Of a stretch of DNA of 64,000 nucleotides, positions 57,216 to 64,000 are shown one piece after another. The stretch's first letter is position 1. Each line of letters begins with the position of its first letter. Both the position numbers and the translations under genes were made by a program. Origin of the DNA: Cyanobacterium aponinum PCC 10605 (GTDB lineage: Bacteria > Cyanobacteriota > Cyanobacteriia > Cyanobacteriales > Cyanobacteriaceae); assembly GCF_000317675.1 (NCBI RefSeq), contig NC_019776.1, positions 558,001 through 622,000 on the forward strand, written 5' to 3'. A model generated the notes under the pieces. The model searched no databases. It was given only the letters and a program-made list of their open reading frames with translations, and was not told the origin of the DNA.

Positions 57216-57355
57216 TAACTTCAGTTCAGTTTAAGAATATCGAATAAAGGTAGCTTTCAGGTGACAGGTGTCAGGTTTTAATTAATTACTAATTACTAAT
57301 TTTTAATTGCCTTTTATTTACCATAACCAATAAAATTTATTCAGAACTCAGATTG
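57216..57355 (+). repeat. Short modular element next to the GDSL gene stop
   Basis: About 140 bp: TTAACTTCAGTTCAG, TTTAAGAATATCGAATAAAG, CAGGTGACAGGTGTCAGG, AATTACTAATTACTAATTTT, AATTGCC, and end block ATAAAATTTATTCAGAACTCAGATT. Both ends are recognisable. On the minus strand the right tip lies about five bases after the GDSL stop. The gap 56996-57215 otherwise is AT-rich. Confidence 0.75.
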
Positions 57356-57357
57356 TT

Positions 57358-58767
57358 TTAGATAAGAGCCTCAAAAGCAATACCTTCTTCTTGAAAATTG
57401 CTATAGTTAGCAAGAATGTCTTGTCTTTCCGTTTCGCCAACATAGAGATAAGCACCGGGAGTATTTTGATTTTGAAATCGATAGATACTATCTGCTTGAT
57501 TACTATTAACTCCATACACATAAAAGGCGATACCCTCTTCGACAAAATTGGAGTTGTTTTCGAGGATATTTTGTCTTTCTTCTTCTCCCACATACAAATA
57601 TGCACCTTGAAGATTCAGATTTTGAAAACGGTAAATAGGCATTAATTCATCATCAGATTCATCGGCAACATTAAATGCTAATCCTTCTTCAACAAAATCC
57701 GGGTAATTGGCTAAAACGCTTTGTCTTTCCTCTTCTCCCACGTATAGATATGCACCTTCAATGTTGCGATTTTGAAAGCGATAGATAGGAGTATCTAGTT
57801 TTGATTCAGATATTTGGGAGATAATTTCATCGGCTAAATAATCATTAGAAACAGAAGTGGGATGGCTACCATCAAGGAAAAAGAAATCTTCTACGGTCAA
57901 ATTTTCTCCTAAACCAGTATTCCCAGCGAGATAATTTTGATAGCTAATTTGATTAATCAGAGGGCTTTCTAGGTCATTTTGTCGGTTATTAACGGCATTG
58001 GTAAAGACTTCAAAACCATCAATTATTGTGACATTGGCAACGTCATTGAGAGGATTATCAAAAATGTTGATTAATTCTTGATTAACCTGCTGTGCAATGG
58101 TATTTAAAAGCTGATTAGTTTGTCCCGCAAGATCAAGAGGAATGTTATTATCTATTTGTTGGTCTATTTGCAAGGCAAAGGGTATATCTCCTAGAGGAGA
58201 AACTCCCACGACGAAAATATCCCCTGTCTGGTTTTCTATGGAATATATCCCTTGAGAAATATTATTAACAATGTTGTTAACGGTATTGTTAATTAAAGCC
58301 TCGTTATCATCATTTTCGGGGGTAATGAAAATATTTGCAAAATTAGGATTGGCAAGTATTTCTAAAATATCATTACTTCCAGCCGTAATAAAAACTTCTA
58401 TGGTTTCGGCATTTGTGTTATTTGATGGTAAATTCTCCAAAAATATTTGTATTTGAGAAGCTAAGCCTATGGAAAAGTCTTGTAAATTAAGTCCTGCTGA
58501 ACCAAAAACCCCTGTGGTTGCACCAGCAATGGCATAAACTATATTTTCTTCAAGAGGATTTAAAGGAGATGTTGGACTAGAGTAAGGAATAAGGGATTCT
58601 ACATCTACCCCTATTCTAGCTGCGATCGCTTCTGATAAAACCTGTCCGTTGGATGCTTTTCCATCATTGTAGAAGGGAGCAGGATAGAGTTCAACGCCAA
58701 AAGGAGTGGCAAGAGTGGTCAAATTACCAATATCAAATAAACTGTCTCCAAAAAAAATAACTGTCAT
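57358..58767 (-). CDS. GDSL/SGNH hydrolase with three C-terminal DUF5648 repeats
   Basis: 469 residues. The SGNH esterase/lipase domain covers about 1-320: FFGDSLFDIGN with nucleophile Ser9, TAGSNDIL with Asn132, and FLDGSHPTS with catalytic Asp300/His302. Three near-identical repeats follow, starting at 328, 378 and 428, exactly 50 residues apart (IYRFQN...GAYLYVGEEERQ...EEGIAF). They match DUF5648, a beta-rich unit often found at the end of secreted proteins. No signal peptide is seen at the N-terminus, so localisation is open. It probably hydrolyses esters or lipids, substrate unknown. Confidence 0.9.
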   Translation of the reverse strand: MTVIFFGDSLFDIGNLTTLATPFGVELYPAPFYNDGKASNGQVLSEAIAARIGVDVESLIPYSSPTSPLNPLEENIVYAIAGATTGVFGSAGLNLQDFSIGLASQIQIFLENLPSNNTNAETIEVFITAGSNDILEILANPNFANIFITPENDDNEALINNTVNNIVNNISQGIYSIENQTGDIFVVGVSPLGDIPFALQIDQQIDNNIPLDLAGQTNQLLNTIAQQVNQELINIFDNPLNDVANVTIIDGFEVFTNAVNNRQNDLESPLINQISYQNYLAGNTGLGENLTVEDFFFLDGSHPTSVSNDYLADEIISQISESKLDTPIYRFQNRNIEGAYLYVGEEERQSVLANYPDFVEEGLAFNVADESDDELMPIYRFQNLNLQGAYLYVGEEERQNILENNSNFVEEGIAFYVYGVNSNQADSIYRFQNQNTPGAYLYVGETERQDILANYSNFQEEGIAFEALI

Positions 58768-58894
58768 GATTATTTATTCTTACTATTGGGTTAATAAATT
58801 AAGATCATTGTAATCTTTGTTGTTCTTATCCGTCATTGTTTTCACTAAGAAACGATGTAGAATAATTACTATCCATTGTAAAAATTCAATTATT

Positions 58895-59179
58895 ATGACA
58901 AAAGCAATTTGGAAAGGAGTTATTGTTGCCGAAAGTGACAATTGCGAAATAGTTGAAGGAAATAGCTATTTTCCCCCTGATAGCATTAAATCAGAGTATT
59001 TTATTTCTAGTGATACTCACACTACCTGCGGTTGGAAAGGTGTTGCTAGTTACTACACATTAAAAGTAAATGGGGAAGAAAATAAAGATGCCGCTTGGTA
59101 TTACCCCAATCCGAAAGAAAAAGCGTTAAATATCAAAGGTTATGTTGCTTTTTGGCGTGGAGTCAAAATAGAAAATTAA
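58895..59179 (+). CDS. DUF427 domain protein
   Basis: 94 residues from ATG 58895; the frame is open upstream to 58817, but those residues do not fit the family. MTKAIWKGVIVAESDNCEIVEGNSYFPP is the DUF427 start, followed by SDTHTTCGWKGVASYYTLKV and KDAAWYYPNPKEKA, all conserved in this small cytoplasmic family. Function not established. DUF58 follows 40 bp downstream on the same strand. Confidence 0.9.
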   Translation: MTKAIWKGVIVAESDNCEIVEGNSYFPPDSIKSEYFISSDTHTTCGWKGVASYYTLKVNGEENKDAAWYYPNPKEKALNIKGYVAFWRGVKIEN

Positions 59180-59219
59180 ACTTGAATTTATATATCCCTC
59201 AAATTACAATAATATCTTC

Positions 59220-60371
59220 ATGAACCATTCTGTAAGTAGAACTAAAAGCCCTTTAAATTTGATTCGGTGGCTAGAATATCATTGGGCAACTCCCGCTTAT
59301 GGGGGGTGGGTTTTAATCGGTATTGCCTTAAGTTTTTTCGGGGCGGCAACGAATACAATGGCAGGATGGCTTTATGTTTTGAGTGGAATGCTACTTTCTT
59401 TGTTGGGATTGAATTTTGTTGTAGCAATTAATACTCTCAAAAAATTGCAAATTAAGCATTTAGCCATCGCTTCTGTTAGTGCTGGAGATGAATTAACCGT
59501 TTCTCTGAAGATTAATAATCCTACCCAAAAAAACAAAACTTTAATCTCCATTGTAGAACACATTCCCCCAACCTTGGGCAAGGAAATAAAACATAATATT
59601 GAAACCCTACCACCCGGGCAAGAAATACTTTTAACCGCTTATTTACAGACTAATAACAGAGGTATATATCATTGGGATTATCTTAGTTTGAGAACCGCCG
59701 CTCCCTTTGGTTTGTTTTATTGTAGTCGTTACTATCAAGTTAAGACAAGTGCGATCGTTTATCCCCATATTCTCACCTTACAAAACTGTCCTTTGATTGA
59801 TAACTTAGGTCAAGAAGAAGCAAGAAAAAGAGACAGCAATCAAGTTTATAATCATGCCACAGAAGGAGTTACAAAGGCTTTAAGGCAATATCGTTATGGA
59901 GACCCTATTCGTTTAATTCATTGGCGTACAAGCGCTCGTTTAGGAGAATTACAGGTAAGAGAGTTAGAAACCATTACAGGAGGCGAAGAAATTACTATCT
60001 GTTTAGATAACTCTGGAGATTGGGATAGACAAGATTTCGAGAATGCAGTTATAGCAGTTGCGTCAATGTATTGTTACGCCAGTCGTCAACAATTAGAAGT
60101 TAAAGTCTGGATTGGGGATATGGGCTTGATTCATGGAAGAAAAGTAACCCTCGAAACTCTGGCAGGAGTTAATTATGGCGGTATCATGAAAAATAATATT
60201 CCCCAATTACCTTTAATTTGGATTTCTAATAACTCCAATTACCTAAATTCTTTACCTTTAGGAAGTCGTTATTTTTTGTTTAACAAAGATATTGTTTCTT
60301 CTTCTCTCAAGGGAATAATTTATGATTCTGAAAACAGTTTAGTCAGTCAATTACAAAAACATTTACAGTAG
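59220..60371 (+). CDS. DUF58 domain membrane protein
   Basis: 383 residues. Two membrane helices near the N-terminus (about 33-75), then a beta-rich region and the DUF58 block (about 200-300: YRYGDPIRLIHWRTSARLGELQVRELE), with a von Willebrand factor A-like stretch (ITICLDNSGDWDRQDFENAV). In many bacteria DUF58 genes lie beside a MoxR ATPase and a transglutaminase gene; neither is here. Its role in cell envelope assembly is only inferred. Confidence 0.88.
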   Translation: MNHSVSRTKSPLNLIRWLEYHWATPAYGGWVLIGIALSFFGAATNTMAGWLYVLSGMLLSLLGLNFVVAINTLKKLQIKHLAIASVSAGDELTVSLKINNPTQKNKTLISIVEHIPPTLGKEIKHNIETLPPGQEILLTAYLQTNNRGIYHWDYLSLRTAAPFGLFYCSRYYQVKTSAIVYPHILTLQNCPLIDNLGQEEARKRDSNQVYNHATEGVTKALRQYRYGDPIRLIHWRTSARLGELQVRELETITGGEEITICLDNSGDWDRQDFENAVIAVASMYCYASRQQLEVKVWIGDMGLIHGRKVTLETLAGVNYGGIMKNNIPQLPLIWISNNSNYLNSLPLGSRYFLFNKDIVSSSLKGIIYDSENSLVSQLQKHLQ

Positions 60372-60492
60372 ATACACGTTTAATAAATTACAAGTATGTA
60401 GTTAACTTGTAACAATAACTGTTTGCTTAAAGTCTTCAACTTATGAGTATTCTGAACTTTTGCCTGTTTTCTATTCCCTATCTCCCTAACAC

Positions 60493-60744
60493 TAACCTCA
60501 GTTCGGTTTAAGAATATTGGATAAGGGTAGGTGTCAGGTTTCAGGTTGCAGGTTGCAGGTGTTGAGAGAAAGTAATGAGTAACAAATAATGAGTGTTCGG
60601 GGTTTTTAATTCCTAATTCTTAATTTTTCCTTTGCCCTCCCCCCTCTTGAGGGGGGATAAAGGGGGGTTCGCCTCTTGCCTCTTACCTTTTGCCTTTTTT
60701 TCTCCATCATTCATAGATGAAAATTTATCCCGAACTCAGGTTAA
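60493..60744 (+). repeat. Modular element, full copy (TIR family, R1 end)
   Basis: About 252 bp: TAACCTCAGTTCGG, TTTAAGAATATTGGATAAGG, GTGTCAG/GTTTCAG/GTTGCAG heptamers, AGTAATGAGTAACAAATAATG, AGTGTTCGG, TTCCTAATTCTTAATTTTTC, the palindromic module 60632-60672, TTGCCTC/TTACCTT heptamers, CATTCATAGATGAAAATTTATC, CGAACTCAGGTTAAC. The ends form an imperfect inverted repeat (TAACCTSAGTTCGG). Module order equals that at 5033-5318. Confidence 0.88.
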
Positions 60745-60774
60745 CACTACTTTTTCTTTAACCTCCAACTACCA

Positions 60775-61800
60775 TTAGCCCCTCATGGCTTGTTTTTTTT
60801 CTGCTTTTAAATCTCTTTTATTAATACCCTCTATTTCCGCATCCATCAAAGTTCTACCCGTTGCGGCAAGATAAACATCATCTAAACTAGGACGAGATTG
60901 ACTGATACTAAAAATAGGCAAATTAGCTTCTGTTAATGTTTTTTCAATAGTCGTCAAAGAATTATTTTGAGGTTTGACAATTAAATTTAAAGAATTGCCC
61001 TGAGCTTGATTAATAATAATTTCTTGAACAAATGGCAAAGAAGACAACTGATTTTTTGCTGTTTCCACTTCTGATTCAGGGGTAAATTCTCTAATTCTTA
61101 AAGTGATGCGATCGCCCCCTAAACGATCTTTTAAGCTAGAAGGAGAGCCTTGGGCAATCACTTCTCCTTGATCAATAATCGCTAAACTGTCAGCTAAAGC
61201 ATCTATTTCTTCTAAATAATGACTGGTAATTAAAACACTTGTACCAGATTTTTTTAATTGTCGTAGAAAATCCCAAATAATCATACGACTCTCAATATCT
61301 AAACCCACAGAAGGCTCATCCAAAATTAACACCTTCGGCTTATGTAATAAACCTGCGGCTAAATCTAGTCTCTTTCTAATTCCCCCAGAATAAGTGCCAC
61401 ATTGGCGATCGCAATATTCCTGTAAACCTAGAAGTTGTAATAACTGATCAATTCTTTCCTTCCGACAAGAAGCAGGTAAATGATAAAGAGAAGCCTGTAA
61501 ATTTAATAATTCTCTACCCGTTAAAACCTTATCAATGGCAACCTCTTGGGCAACATAGCCAATAATTTCTCTCACTTTTTTTGGTTGAGTAATAGCAGAA
61601 ACGCCCCCAACTAAAACTTCTCCTCCATCAGGTTTAGCCAATGTAGTTAAACAACGAATAGTCGTGGTTTTTCCCGCACCATTTGGCCCTAGTAAACCAA
61701 AAATTTCTCCTGCCTTGACCCTAAATGAGATATTTTTTATAGCTTGAACTTGTCCGTAATTTTTATGCAGTTTTTCAACGACAATTACATCACTACTCAT
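60775..61800 (-). CDS. ABC transporter ATP-binding protein (DrrA/daunorubicin-resistance type)
   Basis: 341 residues. Walker A GPNGAGKTT, signature YSGGIRKRLD, Walker B VLILDEPSVGLD, and SHYLEEIDALAD of the exporter type. The C-terminal part (about 235-340) holds the DrrA-like extension, including RPSLDDVYLAATGR. It needs a separate membrane partner (ABC-2 permease), which is not in the window. The exported compound is unknown. Confidence 0.92.
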   Translation of the reverse strand: MSSDVIVVEKLHKNYGQVQAIKNISFRVKAGEIFGLLGPNGAGKTTTIRCLTTLAKPDGGEVLVGGVSAITQPKKVREIIGYVAQEVAIDKVLTGRELLNLQASLYHLPASCRKERIDQLLQLLGLQEYCDRQCGTYSGGIRKRLDLAAGLLHKPKVLILDEPSVGLDIESRMIIWDFLRQLKKSGTSVLITSHYLEEIDALADSLAIIDQGEVIAQGSPSSLKDRLGGDRITLRIREFTPESEVETAKNQLSSLPFVQEIIINQAQGNSLNLIVKPQNNSLTTIEKTLTEANLPIFSISQSRPSLDDVYLAATGRTLMDAEIEGINKRDLKAEKKQAMRG

Positions 61801-61876
61801 CTGACTACCATATTAGACTGACATTATCTTTAACTATAGTCTCATATTTATCGCAAAATCAGCAAAATACATTGAG

Positions 61877-62090
61877 GGGAATTAGAAGTTCAGGGGAGAA
61901 GGAGATGGAGGGAAGACGGGTTCAGGTTTCAGAGTTCAGAGTTAAGAGTTGAAAGTTATTAATTATTCACTTTTGCCTCTTGCCTACCTTAACCGACAAT
62001 TGTATATCGAACTCAGGTTAATAGGGTTTGAGCATTCTAAACTCAAACCTAACACCTACAACCTGAAACCTTAAAATTAGTAATTAGAGG
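61877..62090 (+). repeat. Repeat array with an R2 end upstream of folE stop
   Basis: GAAGGAGATGGAGGG purine units, TTCAGAG/TTCAGAG/TTAAGAG heptamers, TTGCCTC/TTGCCTA, then CCTTAACCGACAATTGTATA and TCGAACTCAGGTTAAT (61987-62021), followed by AACCTAA/CACCTAC/AACCTGA heptamers. The end matches those at 3974-3992 and 49866-49900. The outer tip is about 63 bp after the folE stop. Confidence 0.65.
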
Positions 62091-62803
62091 AAACTAGGTT
62101 TATGACGAATCAAGTCGAGAAACTCCTGACGAGTTTTGTCATTATCCTGAAATTCTCCAATCATCGCACTGGTAACAGTCCAAGAACCCGGTTTTTGTAC
62201 ACCACGCATTACCATACACATATGGGTTGCTTCCATAACTACTGCTACCCCTTGAGGATCGAGAATAGTTTGGATTGCCTCAGCAATTTGACGGGTTAAA
62301 CGTTCTTGTACTTGCAATCTGCGGGAGTACATTTCCACGATTCTCGCTAATTTGCTTAAACCTACTACTTTTTGATTAGGAATATAAGCAACATGAGCCC
62401 GTCCCATAAAAGGTAACATATGATGTTCGCAAAGGCTGAAAAAATCAATATCTCTGACCAAGACCATTTCATTATGACCTTCATCAAAAATAGCACCGTT
62501 AACAAGTTTTTCCAAAGATTGGTTATAACCCTGAGTTAAAAATTGCATTGCTTCAGCAACTCTTTTTGGGGTTTTTAAAAGCCCTTCTCTTTCTGGGTCT
62601 TCTCCTACTGCGTCCAAAATATTGCGTACCGCATCCATCATTTGTATTTTGTTTTCTTCTTTTGCCTCATGAATTTGGGCTTCTTTGCCATTATGAGTGT
62701 TGCGATCGGGGCGACTGGCTACATTATTATATGTTTCAGTGGTGATGGAATCATGATTGTTAGGTACATTCTTGGAGTTGGAGTTGTTAGAAAATTCTGT
62801 CAT
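62084..62803 (-). CDS. folE: GTP cyclohydrolase I
   Basis: 239 residues. Converts GTP to dihydroneopterin triphosphate for folate and pterin synthesis. Zn ligands and active site: [25 protein letters not shown] and [46 protein letters not shown] is the signature start of the catalytic part. The first 55 residues are Asn/Ser rich and not part of the fold, a common cyanobacterial feature. Confidence 0.97.
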   Translation of the reverse strand: MTEFSNNSNSKNVPNNHDSITTETYNNVASRPDRNTHNGKEAQIHEAKEENKIQMMDAVRNILDAVGEDPEREGLLKTPKRVAEAMQFLTQGYNQSLEKLVNGAIFDEGHNEMVLVRDIDFFSLCEHHMLPFMGRAHVAYIPNQKVVGLSKLARIVEMYSRRLQVQERLTRQIAEAIQTILDPQGVAVVMEATHMCMVMRGVQKPGSWTVTSAMIGEFQDNDKTRQEFLDLIRHKPSFL

Positions 62804-63083
62804 AGTTTAAGTTAGGAAAAATTGATATTAGTGCAAAAGTAAAAGTAAATGAATTTGAATGTTAATTCCTAAATTCTTAGCCATGCTTAACCGTCAAGAT
62901 AAGTATAATCTAAAAAATCAAGGTCAACTATCCCTTGAGTTCTAATTTTGTCATCTTGTATATTGGTAGATTATGGGAAGAATTTGTCATCAATCCTGAT
63001 TGGTTTTGTTTGAGAATGAAGGTCAAACCTCAGTAAGAATAAAAACATTCAGACGAATAAAATTAAGTTGATAGTCAACGAGT

Positions 63084-63812
63084 TTATAAAGAACCGCCAC
63101 TAGGTGCAATGGTTAACTTTTCTACTACGGCGCCTTGAGGCAACAAGACAGTGTGTAAAATAGTTTGAGCCACTGTTTCTGGAGTTAGCATCGCCGATTT
63201 GTCGAAATAGGCTTGTACTGTTTCCGTCTCCCAAATAGGAGTATTAACTGCTCCCGGGGAGATAGTCGTTACCCTGATACCATTGGCTCTTTCTTCAATA
63301 GCAAGACATTCGCCAAAAGTTACTAAGGCTGATTTACTCACAGAATAAAGTCCCCATTCGGGAAAGAAATTAGAAGCTGCGATCGAAGCTACATTAACGA
63401 TCGTACCTTTGCCTCTTTCTCTCATAGAAGGCAATATCCCCATGACACATTGAAAAACACTGGTCAAGTTTAAATCTAAAACCTTTTGCCAGTCTTCCAA
63501 AGAAGTATCTTTTAACAAATTGGTATAACCCATTCCCGCATTATTAACCAAAATGTCTATGGGGCCAAAATCTTCAGCAATAGCCTTAATGACAGTTTGC
63601 ACCGTTGATAAATTTGCCAAATCAGTGGACACTATTTTGACCTGCCCCCCGTATTCAGAAGCTAGATCTGCGACTTGTTGCAATTTTGCTTGATCACGAC
63701 TGACTAAACAAAGATCTATTCCTGATGACGCAAATGCTAGAGTTGTGGCTTTGCCGATACCACTACTAGCACCAGTAATGATCGCTCTAAGTCGGTTCGG
63801 GGCATTTTCCAT
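63084..63812 (-). CDS. Short-chain dehydrogenase/reductase (SDR)
   Basis: 242 residues. NAD(P) loop TGASSGIGKAT (about 14-24), NNAGMGY, the active-site Ser in NVASIAAS, YSVSKSAL with catalytic Tyr and Lys, and a C-terminal PxxG stretch (TISPGAVNTPIWETE). Classical SDR; the substrate may be a lipid, sugar or keto compound and cannot be read. The sequence from 63813 to the window end shows no gene. Confidence 0.9.
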   Translation of the reverse strand: MENAPNRLRAIITGASSGIGKATTLAFASSGIDLCLVSRDQAKLQQVADLASEYGGQVKIVSTDLANLSTVQTVIKAIAEDFGPIDILVNNAGMGYTNLLKDTSLEDWQKVLDLNLTSVFQCVMGILPSMRERGKGTIVNVASIAASNFFPEWGLYSVSKSALVTFGECLAIEERANGIRVTTISPGAVNTPIWETETVQAYFDKSAMLTPETVAQTILHTVLLPQGAVVEKLTIAPSGGSL

Positions 63813-64000
63813 GATATTATTGCGTTTACTAGATATTTTTAACGGCTAAATTAGGTTATTCCCTCTTTAGCAAGTAGTTGAAAATATTAAAGATGAATTA
63901 CGACTTATTTGCCAAAATCACCAATGGCAATTATAACACTATTGAGTTGACATAACTTATTTCTGAGTTAATTATTTATTTTTTTTTATCTCAAGCCCCT

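Overview
The window comes from a low-GC, unicellular-type cyanobacterium. Evidence: photosystem I genes psaA and psaB, magnesium chelatase chlI, the cyanobacterial divinyl reductase bciB, the PII-interacting regulator pipX, phylloquinone genes, and many HIP1 octamers (GCGATCGC) inside genes. A relative of Cyanobacterium or Geminocystis is plausible, but I cannot name a species. Most genes are housekeeping genes placed singly, on both strands, in wide intergenic gaps.

Layout. 1-9 kb: a cut CBS/GAF sensor, an iron-sulfur photolyase/cryptochrome, pflA inside an inverted-repeat pair, nadK, pstB with a Pho box, and nrdA with a paired NrdR operator. 9-13 kb: a UspA-like protein, a membrane glycosyltransferase and a GAF pseudo-histidine kinase. 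13-15 kb: a frameshifted tnpB, the C-terminal relic of a second tnpB, and tRNA-Thr and tRNA-Ser. 15-28 kb: an ABC exporter, three phylloquinone genes (DHNA-CoA hydrolase, menA, isochorismate synthase), mnmE, accA, a truncated antiporter, a Gfo/Idh/MocA oxidoreductase and chlI. 29-34 kb: psaA-psaB with a strong terminator. 34-40 kb: an LD-carboxypeptidase, argC, two siroheme/heme genes and a sugar kinase. 40-47 kb: an intact and a degenerate c-di-GMP protein either side of mraY, then a TerB-like protein. 47-64 kb: a GH10-like protein, pipX, an inositol monophosphatase, bciB, a sugar ABC transporter without its binding protein, a GDSL hydrolase with DUF5648 repeats, DUF427 and DUF58 proteins, a DrrA-like ATPase, folE and an SDR.

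The most unusual content is intergenic. About twenty gaps carry members of one modular repeat family. Members have an end close to TTAACCTSAGTTCGG, at least three different opposite ends, and interiors made of degenerate 7-bp tandem arrays. Their outer ends repeatedly sit at, or a few bases after, the stop codon of a neighbouring gene. Related sequence has apparently also reshaped genes: it lies just 5' of an extended mnmE and at the truncated 3' end of an antiporter, and two family ends flank pflA as a near-perfect 19-bp inverted repeat.

All calls were made by eye from motifs and translations. No database search, alignment score or folding energy was computed.
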